A DNA stretch of 38,845 bases from Chloroflexota bacterium (GTDB lineage Bacteria > Chloroflexota > Anaerolineae > Caldilineales > Caldilineaceae), in NCBI GenBank assembly GCA_024277175.1, contig JAJRVT010000022.1, positions 1-38,845 on the forward strand, given 5' to 3'. A program made the position numbers and the translations under genes. This document shows, piece by piece, positions 8,312-17,104 of the stretch; positions within the stretch are counted from its first letter, which is position 1, and each line of letters opens with the position of its first letter. Under the pieces are notes generated by a model, which saw only the letters and a list, made by a program, of their open reading frames with translations, searched no databases and was not told the origin of the DNA.

Positions 8312-9397
8312 TCAATAGGTCCGCTGCTCGACGAAATCGCACAGGCCAAGCATGGACGCCTTGTAGACGTTGTCGGGGAGGCCGGTCAGGTTCTGTTTGG
8401 CCCGGGCCAGGAATTCGTGGCTTTCGGCCCGTGCGGCTTCGATAGCGTCGCTGGTGCGGATCTGGGCGGCGATGCGGTTGGCGGCGTCGATCCAGCCCTG
8501 CTCGTCGCCCTCGTCCCGGGCGTCGGCGTGCTCTTCCAACTCGGCGATGACCGCTTCGGGCCGGGGATGGGTGCGCAGCCAGTAGAAGAAGGGCAGGGTC
8601 AGGGTGCCCTGGCGTAGGTCGCTGCCAGCCGGCTTTCCCAAGCTGTGCTCGTCACCGGTGAAGTCCAGGATGTCGTCCACGATCTGGAAGGCCATGCCCA
8701 GGTTATAGCCGTAATCCCGCAACTGTTTAACGTCCCCTTCCGGCAGGTTGGAGAGGGCGGCGCCCCCTTCCGTGGCCGCGCAGAAGAGGCTGGCCGTCTT
8801 GGCGTAGATGCGCCGATAATAATTGTCTTTCTCCTGGTGGAATTGGTTGCGGGCGAAGAGTTGGCGCAATTCGCCGTCGACGATGATCTGCAAGGTTTCG
8901 CTGAAGATGCGGATCACGCGCATGGAGCCGGTTTCAGCCGAGAACTGGGTCGCCCGGCCGAACATATAATTGCCGGCCAGCACCGTAGCCCCTTTGCTCC
9001 ACTCTACGTTGAGGGTGGGTGCGCCCCGGCGCAGCAGCGCATCGTCGATCACGTCATCATGAACCAGGGTGGCCGTGTGCAGCATCTCCACCGATGCAGC
9101 CAGCGAGATGACTTTGTCATAGCAGGGCGTCGTCTGAATTTCGTCATTGAATTCGGCCGCCATCAGCACCAGGGCCGGGCGCAGGCGCTTGCCCCCCCGG
9201 CCGATCAGGTCCACAAAAGCCGCCGAGAGCGGCGCGAACAGGCGGGAGTCGATGGTCTTCATCTTGATCTCCACCCGTTGCAGGCCGGCGTGAACCGGCG
9301 CGAGCAACGTGTGGATGTCCTCGGGCGTGGTCAATGGCATGGGTCCGTGTACGTTGGCATGCGCGTCCATGACAGGTGATCCGGCCGTATCATCCAT
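8312..9397 (-). CDS. Polyprenyl diphosphate synthase (trans-isoprenyl synthase)
   Basis: A 361-aa enzyme that extends allylic diphosphates with isopentenyl diphosphate to make long trans-polyprenyl chains for quinones or carriers. Counting from ATG 9397: GKRLRP at 69-74, the first Asp-rich motif HDDVIDD at 113-119, and the second, DDILD, at 241-245. These are hallmarks of the all-trans family. Chain length cannot be read reliably; medium- to long-chain (heptaprenyl/octaprenyl type) is likely from the overall similarity. The start overlaps the tatD stop by 8 nt, indicating translational coupling. An in-frame start at 9460 would lie within tatD and is less likely. Confidence 0.93.
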   Translation of the reverse strand: MDDTAGSPVMDAHANVHGPMPLTTPEDIHTLLAPVHAGLQRVEIKMKTIDSRLFAPLSAAFVDLIGRGGKRLRPALVLMAAEFNDEIQTTPCYDKVISLAASVEMLHTATLVHDDVIDDALLRRGAPTLNVEWSKGATVLAGNYMFGRATQFSAETGSMRVIRIFSETLQIIVDGELRQLFARNQFHQEKDNYYRRIYAKTASLFCAATEGGAALSNLPEGDVKQLRDYGYNLGMAFQIVDDILDFTGDEHSLGKPAGSDLRQGTLTLPFFYWLRTHPRPEAVIAELEEHADARDEGDEQGWIDAANRIAAQIRTSDAIEAARAESHEFLARAKQNLTGLPDNVYKASMLGLCDFVEQRTY

Positions 9398-10322
9398 GTT
9401 GTGGCGTCGTTGCGCCCTGCGTGAACGGGTTTCCAACACTGTAGGCATCCTCCAGCCCAAAGAAACGAAGCGCCAGGGACGTCGACGCCTGGGCGACCGC
9501 CGACGGCGTCACCCCGTAGAGTTCAGTCAGCCGGTCGCGGACGAGCGTGATATAGGCGGGTTCATTGCGCCGTCCCCGGTGGGGGTGGGGAGTGAGATAG
9601 GGCGCATCCGTCTCCAGCATCAAGCGGGTCATGTCCAGTTGCGGAACCAGTTCATGCAGGCTGCGGGCGTTCTTGAACGTCACCGGCCCGCCCAGGCTGA
9701 GGATGAATCCCCAGCCATACGCCTCCTGCGCCAGGGCCAGGTCGCCGCTGAACGCATGCAGCACGCCGGCATAGGAACGCCGAGCCAAAGGGGACGACCG
9801 GAATGCCTGGCCGTTGACCCACGCCCGCAGGACCGCGGCCACGTCCTGATTGGACTCCCGGCTGTGGATGATCACCGGCAGGCCCAGGGACGCGGCCAAT
9901 TCCAGTTGCATCTCCAACGCTCGCCGCTGTTGGGCCGGTGCGACGGTTTCCCAGTAATAGTCCAGCCCGATCTCGCCGATCGCCACCACTTTGGGGTGGG
10001 CCGCCAGGCTGCGTAACTCTTTCACGGTTCCGGCGTCGAAACCATCGCAGTCGTTGGGATGGACGCCAACGGCCGCGTAGACGGCCTCATGACGTTCGGC
10101 CAGGGCGATGGCGGCCCGGCTCGCGGCCAGGTCGATGCCGGGGTTGACCATCAGGCGAACGCCGGCCGACCGCGCGCGGTCGATCATCGCGTCCCGGTCC
10201 TCGTCGAACTGGGGCTGGTCCAGATGGCAGTGGCTGTCCACCAGCGTGGAGGCCGGTGTGAAGCGGGAGGCGTCGTCGCCCGCCACGCCTTCCGCAGCCT
10301 CCGCGTGCAAACGGTCGGTCAT
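9390..10322 (-). CDS. tatD: TatD-family metal-dependent deoxyribonuclease
   Basis: A 310-aa TIM-barrel hydrolase of the TatD/YcfH family, which degrades DNA 3' ends in a metal-dependent way. The metal ligands are in place: H31-x-H33 (DSHCHLD), E117 in [10 protein letters not shown]153 in VIIHSRES, H189 in HAFSGD and D239 in [16 protein letters not shown] follows, as is typical. The N-terminus has about 25 extra residues before the first strand. The ATG overlaps the upstream hexomutase stop by 4 nt (ATGA). Members of this family often sit in housekeeping operons; its link to envelope synthesis here is probably only co-transcription. Confidence 0.95.
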   Translation of the reverse strand: MTDRLHAEAAEGVAGDDASRFTPASTLVDSHCHLDQPQFDEDRDAMIDRARSAGVRLMVNPGIDLAASRAAIALAERHEAVYAAVGVHPNDCDGFDAGTVKELRSLAAHPKVVAIGEIGLDYYWETVAPAQQRRALEMQLELAASLGLPVIIHSRESNQDVAAVLRAWVNGQAFRSSPLARRSYAGVLHAFSGDLALAQEAYGWGFILSLGGPVTFKNARSLHELVPQLDMTRLMLETDAPYLTPHPHRGRRNEPAYITLVRDRLTELYGVTPSAVAQASTSLALRFFGLEDAYSVGNPFTQGATTPQHG

Positions 10323-11749
10323 GCGATCCCCGCCAGCCGTTTCCCGTCTTCCAGGATCGCGGGCACGGCGTCCTTGTCGGTCGTCTCGGTGTAGACCCGG
10401 ATCAGCGGTTCAGTGCCGGAGAAGCGCACCAACAGCCAACCGCCGTCATCCATGATAAATTTATAGCCGTCGGTGGTGATCAGGTCCGTCACCTTGTGGC
10501 CGCCCAGGGTCAGGTTGCTGATGTCCACATTGTCGAGCCGTACCTTGGCCGCGGCCTTCATGGCGTCGTCCGTCAGCCGGGTGTCGATGCGGTCGTAGTA
10601 GTGAGGGCCCACCTTTTCGAAGAGCAGCGCCAGCAACTCGGTGGGCTTCTTGCCGGTGCGCACCATCAGGTCCAGCAGGTAGAGGTTGGCCAGGATGCCG
10701 TCCCGTTCGGGCACGTGGTTGCGGAAGGCGTAGCCGCCGCTCTCCTCGCCGCCGATCATGGCGTCATATTTCATCATGGCCGGGGCCACGTACTTGAAGC
10801 CCACCCCGGTGTTGACCACCTGGACGCCGTAGAGTTGGCCCAGCTTGTCCAGCATAGCCGTGGTGCTTAGGGTCTTGACGATGGTCCCGCGCTCGCCCCG
10901 CACCTCCAGGAAATAATAGGCCAGCAGGCCATAGACCCGCAATTGGTCTACGAACTCGCCGTTTTCATCGCCCAGGCCGCAGCGGTCAGCGTCGCCATCC
11001 ATGATGCAGACGCAGTCCGCCCCGGTCTCCTTGCCCGCTTTCAGTCCGTTATCCACATTGGGCGGGATCGGTTCCGGACGCAGCATACCGGGGAAGAGGG
11101 GGTTGCGTCCGGCGTTGACCTCGATGATTTTGGTGGCGCCGCCGCCCAGGATTTCGCTCAGCCAGCCGGCCCCATTGCCCCACATATCGTCCACCACCAC
11201 CGTCAGCCCCGCGTCCTTGATGGGCTGGACGTCGATCAGGTCGGCCAGGTGGGTGAGATAGGCGGGTTTAGCGTCGAAATATTGGATGCGCCCGTCGGCC
11301 AGGGCCTCGTCCAGGGGGACCCGTCGGATATCGTCGGCGCCGTCGGGGATAAGGGACTCGATCTGGGCCAGGCCGTCGGGCGCGATCGCGCCGCCGAAGG
11401 GGTCACGCACCTTGAAGCCCAGGTCTTCGGGCGGGTTGTGGCTGGCGGTGATGTTCACCGCTCCCACCGCGCCCCGGGCCGGCGCGCTGTAGCTGATGAC
11501 GGGCGTAGGGGTGGCCTTGTCGGTCAGGTGGACAGTGAAGCCGTTGCCAGCCAGCACTTCGGCCACGGACGCAGCGAAATGTTCGGCCATAAAGCGCTTG
11601 TCGTGGCCGACGATGACCACGCCCTCCTGGCCATTGGCCTTGAGGTAGTTGGCGAATCCCTGCGCGCAGCGGCGCACGTTGGTGTAGGTGTAGATGTCAG
11701 CGATACGACCTCGCCAACCGTCCGTGCCAAATTTAATCCGATCGCTCAT
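10319..11749 (-). CDS. Phosphoglucomutase/phosphomannomutase family protein
   Basis: A 476-aa alpha-D-phosphohexomutase that interconverts hexose 1- and 6-phosphates, feeding nucleotide-sugar synthesis. Motifs in order: [10 protein letters not shown] at the start, the phosphoserine loop TASHNPP (Ser103), the Mg loop DGDADR, the sugar-specificity loop GGEESGG and the phosphate-binding loop RFSGTEP near the C-terminus. The GEESGG loop fits both glucose and mannose substrates, so I do not assign one. ATG 11749 is chosen because GAGGAG lies 5 nt upstream; a GTG at 11755 is the alternative. It is the first gene of a four-gene operon (mutase, tatD, prenyl synthase, GT2). Confidence 0.95.
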   Translation of the reverse strand: MSDRIKFGTDGWRGRIADIYTYTNVRRCAQGFANYLKANGQEGVVIVGHDKRFMAEHFAASVAEVLAGNGFTVHLTDKATPTPVISYSAPARGAVGAVNITASHNPPEDLGFKVRDPFGGAIAPDGLAQIESLIPDGADDIRRVPLDEALADGRIQYFDAKPAYLTHLADLIDVQPIKDAGLTVVVDDMWGNGAGWLSEILGGGATKIIEVNAGRNPLFPGMLRPEPIPPNVDNGLKAGKETGADCVCIMDGDADRCGLGDENGEFVDQLRVYGLLAYYFLEVRGERGTIVKTLSTTAMLDKLGQLYGVQVVNTGVGFKYVAPAMMKYDAMIGGEESGGYAFRNHVPERDGILANLYLLDLMVRTGKKPTELLALLFEKVGPHYYDRIDTRLTDDAMKAAAKVRLDNVDISNLTLGGHKVTDLITTDGYKFIMDDGGWLLVRFSGTEPLIRVYTETTDKDAVPAILEDGKRLAGIA

Positions 11750-11921
11750 GTTCACTCCTCTATGCTGGTTAGGGGTGAGATCAACGACAGTGGCCAGCCA
11801 ACGCTGTGCAGTGTAAGTTCCTGAGTCACCGCCCGCGTCCTTCCGTCACCCAGTGAAAATAGCGGCATAGTTCATTCGTAGGTGCAACATCCCTGCCGCA
11901 CAAACCTGCCAATGCAGATCC

Positions 11922-11997
11922 CATCGGTGTAGGTGCAGCTTGTAGCTGCACAATCTCCGATGAGCCAGATCGTGCGGCTACGAGCCGCACCTACCGA
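11922..11997. repeat. REP-like pair (two hairpins inside an outer inverted repeat)
   Basis: Two perfect 8-bp hairpins with 3-nt loops, GTGCAGCT-TGT-AGCTGCAC (11933-11951) and GTGCGGCT-ACG-AGCCGCAC (11972-11990). They are enclosed by the outer inverted repeat GTAGGTGC (11929) / GCACCTAC (11987). This is the layout of bacterial interspersed mosaic elements. A further GTAGGTGC lies near 11878. Confidence 0.8.
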
Positions 11998-12037
11998 ATC
12001 CATGCCAAAATCAATCGCTCAAAAAGACAACGCCCCC

Positions 12038-12046
12038 AGTATAGCA
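12038..12046 (-). promoter_or_regulatory. Possible extended -10 promoter of the phosphohexomutase operon
   Basis: The minus strand reads TGCTATACT (TG-n-TATACT), the same -10 hexamer as the gatC promoter. No convincing -35 lies 17 nt upstream. The implied leader is about 280 nt and would include the REP pair. Confidence 0.35.
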
Positions 12047-12098
12047 GTTTTAGAGGGGGAAAGAAAAACTGTCAGCAGACGGGATGTTGTCGACTGAA

Positions 12099-12127
12099 TT
12101 GCCTGTAGTTTCGGAACGCGATATACT
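12099..12127 (+). promoter_or_regulatory. Promoter of the lipoprotein/metalloprotease operon
   Basis: TTGCCT (12099-12104), a 17-nt spacer and TATACT (12122-12127). The transcript would begin near 12134, giving a leader of about 150 nt that ends in a hairpin and a strong AAGGAGG. Confidence 0.65.
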
Positions 12128-12250
12128 TGGCGCAACTCTTCCCCCTCTGTTCCATCCCTTGGCAATGTCTCAAAATTTCGAACGAGTGCATGGCCATCCC
12201 GGCGCATGTCCATCCATCCCATGTATCTGGTCAGGGCGATGGATGTTCTC

Positions 12251-12280
12251 GGTCCCTTGATAGGGGACCATACAAGGAGG
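12251..12280 (+). promoter_or_regulatory. Leader hairpin next to a strong ribosome binding site
   Basis: GGTCCC (12251-12256) pairs with GGGACC (12264-12269), just before AAGGAGG (12274-12280). The ATG is 6 nt further, at 12287. The Shine-Dalgarno fixes ATG 12287 rather than the in-frame TTG at 12284. The hairpin ends 4 nt before the ribosome site and could influence access to it. Confidence 0.6.
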
Positions 12281-12286
12281 TGATTG

Positions 12287-12766
12287 ATGATTCACCGTAT
12301 TGGATTGGCAATGGCTGGGTTGCTTGCTTCCTGGCTGTTGCTGGCCGGTTGCGTTGGCGTGGACGGCGCGCCGCTGATGAGGGCAGACGCCCAGACCATC
12401 GCGGAAAGTCTTGGTCAAAGTGGAGCGACGACTGATGAATCCACTGGTAAAGCCCTGGCCCAGGCTGAACCCGAAGCCAGCGCCGCGACGGCGGATGAGG
12501 CTTCTCTGTCGACGCCCGAACTGATCGAAGCGGCCTACGCCCAGGGCGAGATTAGCGCCGAAGAGCGGGCGCTCTATCTCGCCTACGCTCTCTATGAGTA
12601 TGACTCCCTGCCCCCGGCCTATCAAAGCCAGACGCCCTGGCGCGGGACCATGATCGATCGCGAATTGAACGCGCTGTTGACCTCGCCCCAGTTCTGTGAC
12701 ATGGCGTCTGACGTTCAGTCGGAACTGGAGCGGTTATTAGGGGAGCCGAGATGCAAAAACCCATAA
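12287..12766 (+). CDS. Small lipoprotein sharing a segment with the next-gene metalloprotease
   Basis: A 159-aa lipoprotein. Hydrophobic residues 6-21 are followed by a lipobox LLAG-C22, so it should be attached to the outer face of the cytoplasmic membrane. Residues about 78-128 (LIEAAYAQGEIS, EERALYLAYALYE, SLP, PWRGT, ELN) match residues 58-107 of the metalloprotease encoded immediately downstream. That protein reads LIDAAYASGDIS, EERLLYLAYAIYE, SLP, PWHGT, ELN. The two genes overlap by 16 nt. The shared segment resembles the region before the catalytic domain in this metalloprotease group, so the lipoprotein may be a stand-alone propeptide or inhibitor. That role is inference. It could also be a remnant of a partial gene duplication. 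Confidence 0.85.
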   Translation: MIHRIGLAMAGLLASWLLLAGCVGVDGAPLMRADAQTIAESLGQSGATTDESTGKALAQAEPEASAATADEASLSTPELIEAAYAQGEISAEERALYLAYALYEYDSLPPAYQSQTPWRGTMIDRELNALLTSPQFCDMASDVQSELERLLGEPRCKNP

Positions 12767-15129
12767 CCTTCTCAAAACGCCAGCGTTCGCTGGTCCTGTT
12801 CGGGCTGCTGTTGGCGTTCGCATTGTTGGCGTTCGCTGTGCGGGGCCTGGAAGCCCAGACCGCGGACGCCGCGCCTGTCGCCGCAACCGATGACGCCCAA
12901 AACGAACCGACGACGCCCATGCTGATCGACGCCGCCTACGCCAGCGGTGACATCTCGAACGAAGAGCGGCTCCTCTATCTGGCGTACGCCATCTATGAAC
13001 CCGGCTCATTGCCGGCCCGCTTTCGTAGCAACGCTCCCTGGCATGGGACCGATGTGGTCGCCGAACTCAACCGCGCCTCGCGCGCGGTTGACGCCCAGGG
13101 AGCGACGGCGTCCCCGTTTATGGTGGAATTCGACCGTATCATGGCCGAAGACGCGGCCACCGTCTGTAAGGAGCAGGATGGGGTCAACAGCCTGGAAAGC
13201 GCCAACTTTCATCTCAATTACGGCTCGATTGGGGGCGGGCTGAACGCCCAGGCTTACCTGGATTCGCTGGAGCGAACGTACGCCGTGGAAGTGACGGATT
13301 ACGACTGGGCCAACCCGCCCCTGTGCGACGCCGGCAGTTGTTCTGCGGCCAATCCCTGGGGGAAGTATCCTGTCCAGGCCGCTTCGTTGGGAGGCGGGCT
13401 TTACGGCTACGTCACATCCAACGGCGGTTCGTATACGGGCTTGGTGGGTGACAACCCCAACACCGGGGCTGTGGAAACCGACGCCATCGCCTCCTGCATG
13501 GTGCTCAACCGGGATTACAGCGGTTTTCCCGGCGGGGCTCAGTTCTCACTGGATGTGACCGCAGCCCATGAATTCGTCCACAGCATCCAGTTTGGCCTCG
13601 GCGATCCGTTCCCCTTCGAGGACGGCATGTGGTATGAATCCAGCGCCGCCTATATGGAGGACGAAGTGCTGGATGCGGCCAACGACAACTATCAGTACCT
13701 GTGGCCCACGTTCGACGCCTGTTTGGGCGAGTACAGCGGTGGCGTCTACAGCGACTGGCTCTTTTTCCGCTACGCGGCGGAGACCAACGGCGGAACCAAT
13801 GTGGCCGGCGGCGGCGAAGACGTCATGCAGCAGTTCTGGGTCAACGTGGGCGCCGGCCAGAGCGGACAGAAGGCGTATGACAACGCACTGTCCACCAAAA
13901 GCTCAAATCTCAAGGACGTCTTCCATGAGTACGCCATCGCGTCCCGCTTCATGAAGTCCTGTCCGGCAGCGGCCCCCTACTGCTTCGAAGAGGCCGCGGG
14001 CTATGTCGCCGCCAAGGGGACGTTGAGCGACGACGGCCAGATCACCGCCATCGGCAACGCCTACAACGGCAGCCTGCGCAATAACTACGCCATGAACTGG
14101 GTGCAGTTGCCCAAGAGCGGGCCGTACAACGTGGTGCTGAAGAATCTCTCCGCCGGCGGCCAGTTCCGGGTCAGCGTTGTGGCGGATATGGGCGCTACGC
14201 TGCAAGTGACGCCGTTCCCCGGGGTGACGAATGGAAACAATCAAGTGACGTTGGCGAGTTACACGCCGCCGGCCGGCGTCAAAAAGGTGGTGGCGGTCAT
14301 CACCAATCAGCAGGTCACGGGCGATGATCCTGGCGTGTGTGCGGCCAACGCCTACCGCCTGCGCGTGAAGACGGCCACCGAGCCGCCAGATCCCCAGACG
14401 GCCCGGATGTATCTGCCCATGGTGGCCAAACCGGCTGATTTGCCGGAGTCTTTGAATGCCACTGAGGACGCCACCGTTCTTCAAGGCTATCCCACAGACA
14501 ACACCTGCAACACAACCGACATGTGGGCAGGCTATGACGATTACCTGAACCCGGACGGCAAGATCGTGCGTAGCCTGGTCAAGTTTGACCTTTCCGACAT
14601 CCCCGCGGGGACAAACATCAGCAGCGCCGCGCTCAACGCCCGCCACGTCGACAGTTGGGACTTCGAGGATCGCTCCCAGACCATCACCGCCTACGCGGTC
14701 ACCTCGGCCTGGTCGGAGTGCGCGGTCACCTGGGACACAAGGCCGGGCGTGGGCGCAGCCTACGGCTCCCAGACCTTGCCGTGGGCCTCCGGGCAGTGGT
14801 ACGCGTTCGACGTCACCGCGTTGGTCCAGGGCTGGATCGACGGGACCATCCCCAATCACGGCGTCTGGCTGCGCGGCCCTGAAATTTCGGGGACCGATTC
14901 GTCCTGGCGCGGGTTCGCCACCTCTGAATCGGACGACGTTCCCTATCTGTCCATCACCTACCCCGGCGCCCGGAGCAGTGCGCCCGCAGTCGAGCGAGAT
15001 GCACCGGCATCCGCGCCGCGTTCCGACGCCTCCACCATCGCTGCGTCGCTGGCGGGCGCAGAAACCGCTGCGGCATGCAGCGCCAACGAAAGGGTCCCCC
15101 GGAAATGCCTCGATCGGTTGACCAGATGA
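12751..15129 (+). CDS. Secreted HExxH zinc metalloprotease-like protein with C-terminal DNRLRE domain
   Basis: A 792-aa exported protein. An N-terminal signal sequence (hydrophobic about 13-30) is followed by a propeptide-like segment (58-107) shared with the upstream lipoprotein. The catalytic region carries H273-E-F-V-H277, then a candidate third ligand E296 in MWYESSAAYMEDEV. This block resembles the MXAN_6640-type putative metalloproteases. MYLPMVAKP (from about residue 552) marks the end of the middle domain. Residues about 563-735 are a DNRLRE domain (RSLVKFDLSDIP, W-S-E-C-A-V-T-W-D-T-R-P, VQGWIDG, YLSITY), a beta-sandwich of extracellular proteins. The last 60 residues are low-complexity Ala/Ser/Pro and end oddly with two Cys. 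AGGGGAG precedes the ATG. Substrate unknown. Confidence 0.88.
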   Translation: MQKPITFSKRQRSLVLFGLLLAFALLAFAVRGLEAQTADAAPVAATDDAQNEPTTPMLIDAAYASGDISNEERLLYLAYAIYEPGSLPARFRSNAPWHGTDVVAELNRASRAVDAQGATASPFMVEFDRIMAEDAATVCKEQDGVNSLESANFHLNYGSIGGGLNAQAYLDSLERTYAVEVTDYDWANPPLCDAGSCSAANPWGKYPVQAASLGGGLYGYVTSNGGSYTGLVGDNPNTGAVETDAIASCMVLNRDYSGFPGGAQFSLDVTAAHEFVHSIQFGLGDPFPFEDGMWYESSAAYMEDEVLDAANDNYQYLWPTFDACLGEYSGGVYSDWLFFRYAAETNGGTNVAGGGEDVMQQFWVNVGAGQSGQKAYDNALSTKSSNLKDVFHEYAIASRFMKSCPAAAPYCFEEAAGYVAAKGTLSDDGQITAIGNAYNGSLRNNYAMNWVQLPKSGPYNVVLKNLSAGGQFRVSVVADMGATLQVTPFPGVTNGNNQVTLASYTPPAGVKKVVAVITNQQVTGDDPGVCAANAYRLRVKTATEPPDPQTARMYLPMVAKPADLPESLNATEDATVLQGYPTDNTCNTTDMWAGYDDYLNPDGKIVRSLVKFDLSDIPAGTNISSAALNARHVDSWDFEDRSQTITAYAVTSAWSECAVTWDTRPGVGAAYGSQTLPWASGQWYAFDVTALVQGWIDGTIPNHGVWLRGPEISGTDSSWRGFATSESDDVPYLSITYPGARSSAPAVERDAPASAPRSDASTIAASLAGAETAAACSANERVPRKCLDRLTR

Positions 15130-15136
15130 TATCAGC

Positions 15137-15209
15137 GAGATTGGGAAGATGGGGGATTAGGAGACTGGGAAGGCGCCGGGATCTCCCCAATCTCTCATCT
15201 CTCCAATCT
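15137..15209. repeat. Family C palindromic repeat, copy 1 (convergent gap)
   Basis: The arms are built of GAGATTGG/GGGGATTAGGAGA-like units on the left and TCTCCCCAATCTCTCATCTCTCC on the right, meeting at GGCGCCGGGATC. It fills the whole gap between the converging metalloprotease and mttB-like genes and abuts the latter's stop codon. It probably forms a long stem in both transcripts. Confidence 0.85.
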
Positions 15210-16757
15210 TCAGCCATAAAGCTCCACACCCGCCAACGCCTCTTGCCGCCGCCGGACAAAATCGGCCAGTTCCTCGCGGATGGCCTCATCCAAGGGCGGC
15301 GCCTGATAGTCAGCCAGGGTCTGCTTCCAGATGCGGTTGGCGTGCACGGCCGCATCTTCCGCACCCCGGAGCCGCCACGTCTCGTAGTCCTGGCGGTCAG
15401 AGAGGATGGGGGTGTAGAATTCGCTGCCATAGCGGGCCTGGGTGTGGGCGGTGCCGAAATGGTGCCCGCCCGGCCCCACCTCGGCTATGGACTCCAGGGC
15501 CAGAGTGGCCTCATCCACGATCTGCCCTTCCAAAAAGTGGGCGAACATGGCCAGACTCTCCAAATCGATGATGAACTTTTCATAGGATGAGACCATGCCC
15601 GCCTCCAGCCAGCCAACGGCGTGGAGGATGAAATTGGTGTGTGCGAGCACTGCCGGCCACAGGGGCCACATGGTTTCATACGCGGCCTGGGCGTCGGGGA
15701 GTTTGGATGTGTTGAGGCTGCCGCTGCCCCGGTAGGGGAGGCCGTAGCGGCGGGCAAGCTGCGCGCCCGCAGCCATGGCCCACGCGCCCTCGGGCGTGCC
15801 AAAGGCCGGGCCGCCCGTCTTCATGTCCACGTTGGTGGCGAATCCACCGTAGATCACGGGCGCGCCCGGCCGGGCCAGTTGCGCCAGGGCGATGCCGGCC
15901 AGGGCCTCCGCGTTTTGCTGGGCCAGGGCCGCGGCCATGGTGATGGGGCTCATGGCCCCGGCCAGGATGAAGGGCGTGACGATCAGCGCCTGGTTGGCGC
16001 GCGCGTAGGTGAGGATGCCGCCGATCATGCGTTCGTCCCAGCGCAGGGGGCTGCTGGCGTTGACCACGCCGCCCAGGACCGGCCGGTCGCTCTGCGTGAT
16101 CTCCTCCTGAAAGACGATCCGGGCCATGGCCACCGCATCCGCGGAGATGACGCGTCCGTGGGCCATGCCGATGAGCGCCTTGTCCGTCAGGGTCACGGCC
16201 GCGTATTGGGTGCGCAGGTGGCGATGGGAGACGGGGACGTCGTGGGGGACGACGATCTGGTCGCCGCTGTAGTGGATGACGTTGCTTATCTGGTTGAGGC
16301 GCAGGAAGTTTTCGTAGTCCTCCATCACCCCCGGCCGGCGCCCTTTGTCCAGGTCCTGGGCGAAGACCGTGCCGCCGTTGGGCGCGAAGGTGATGAAATC
16401 GTCGCCGATGGGGATGTCCCGGGCCGGGTTGCGGGCGCGCCAGGTCCAGCGCTCCGGCGCGCGAGCCGCCAGGTCCAGCAGCAGGCCGCGGTCGATCCGC
16501 ACCCGCTGCTCCTTCCAGTCCACCGCGGCCCCGGCTCTCTGCCAGAGTTCTAGCGCTTCGCCATCCAGGAAGACGAGGCCGATCTCCTCCAGGATGCGCA
16601 TGGACGCGTCGTGAATGCGCTCCACCTGCTCCGGGGTCAGCACTTCCAGGGGCGGAAGTTTGTTTTCGGTGGGCTGCCAGGGGATGTGGGCCAAGGGCGA
16701 GTGGGTGCGTTTGCGGCGGCGTTCGGCCCGGCGCGCGGCAGAGCGGTTGGCTGGCAT
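15210..16757 (-). CDS. MttB-like corrinoid-dependent methyltransferase (non-pyrrolysine)
   Basis: A 515-aa protein of the trimethylamine methyltransferase (MttB) family, TIM-barrel enzymes that move a methyl group from a quaternary or tertiary amine to a corrinoid protein. Recognisable blocks are LTPEQVERIHDASMRILEEIGL near the N-terminus, the FAPNGGTVFAQD region, VVNASSPLRWDERM and YRGSGSLNTSKLPDAQAAYET. The frame is uninterrupted with no amber codon, so this is the pyrrolysine-free branch, whose studied members demethylate glycine betaine or related compounds. No corrinoid protein or reductive activase is adjacent, so the substrate is open. Upstream of the ATG is AAGGA. The N-terminus is unusually basic (about residues 5-18). 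Confidence 0.92.
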   Translation of the reverse strand: MPANRSAARRAERRRKRTHSPLAHIPWQPTENKLPPLEVLTPEQVERIHDASMRILEEIGLVFLDGEALELWQRAGAAVDWKEQRVRIDRGLLLDLAARAPERWTWRARNPARDIPIGDDFITFAPNGGTVFAQDLDKGRRPGVMEDYENFLRLNQISNVIHYSGDQIVVPHDVPVSHRHLRTQYAAVTLTDKALIGMAHGRVISADAVAMARIVFQEEITQSDRPVLGGVVNASSPLRWDERMIGGILTYARANQALIVTPFILAGAMSPITMAAALAQQNAEALAGIALAQLARPGAPVIYGGFATNVDMKTGGPAFGTPEGAWAMAAGAQLARRYGLPYRGSGSLNTSKLPDAQAAYETMWPLWPAVLAHTNFILHAVGWLEAGMVSSYEKFIIDLESLAMFAHFLEGQIVDEATLALESIAEVGPGGHHFGTAHTQARYGSEFYTPILSDRQDYETWRLRGAEDAAVHANRIWKQTLADYQAPPLDEAIREELADFVRRRQEALAGVELYG

Positions 16758-16852
16758 GGCGTTATCCTTGGGAATTCTTTAAAAAATTTCTGTGGCCCTC
16801 CGCGCCTTTTCTCGCGGCTCTCTGCGTCTCTGTTTTTTTTCTCAACGCGCCT

Positions 16853-16881
16853 ATCATAGCACCCCCGCGCCCGGCCTGCAA
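16853..16881 (-). promoter_or_regulatory. Promoter of the mttB-like gene
   Basis: On the minus strand TTGCAG (16876-16881), a 17-nt spacer and TATGAT (16853-16858) preceded by TGC, an extended -10. The start would be near 16846, with a leader of about 90 nt. Confidence 0.55.
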
Positions 16882-16890
16882 CCGGATTTT

Positions 16891-16919
16891 TTGGCGTTGT
16901 TTTCAACCTGGGGTATAGT
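16891..16919 (+). promoter_or_regulatory. Promoter of the MBL-fold gene
   Basis: TTGGCG (16891-16896), a 17-nt spacer and TATAGT (16914-16919). The transcript would start near 16926 and carry family A copy 3 in a leader of about 180 nt. Confidence 0.5.
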
Positions 16920-16965
16920 TGAATGCAAACATTTGTTCCGTGTGGCGGTTCAGGCGAATATCATC

Positions 16966-17055
16966 GGAACGCGGATTTCTCGAATGCAACCAAATTTTCA
17001 CGAATTTTAAAAAAGCCCGTGAAAATCCGTTTTTATCCGCGTCAATCCGCGTTCC
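16966..17055. repeat. Family A palindromic repeat, copy 3
   Basis: Outer ends GGAACGCGGATT and AATCCGCGTTCC pair perfectly over 12 bp. The interior is more degenerate than in other copies (CACGAATTTTAAAAAAGCCCGTG forms the centre). It lies in the predicted leader of the MBL-fold gene. Confidence 0.85.
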
Positions 17056-17104
17056 AATAAATCCTGCTTGAACAGTTGTTATCATTTATCAGGAGCCCAT
17101 CTTC

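Larger units (their letters stand above)
11750..12286. other. Divergent intergenic region with REP pair and promoters
   Basis: 537 nt between the phosphohexomutase operon (-) and the lipoprotein/metalloprotease operon (+). It holds a REP-like hairpin pair (11922-11997), a candidate minus promoter (12038-12046), a good plus promoter (12099-12127) and a leader hairpin (12251-12269). No conserved ORF is apparent. Confidence 0.7.
16758..17104. other. Divergent promoter region between mttB-like and MBL-fold genes
   Basis: 347 nt. It contains two back-to-back promoters (16853-16881 minus, 16891-16919 plus) and family A copy 3 (16966-17055). The stretch 16780-16850 is pyrimidine-rich on the plus strand (GCGTCTCTGTTTTTTTTCTC) and would be the mttB leader. 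No ORF is supported. Confidence 0.7.

Noticed and set aside
15210-16757. A pyrrolysine codon in the mttB-like gene
   Set aside because: The frame has no internal amber codon.
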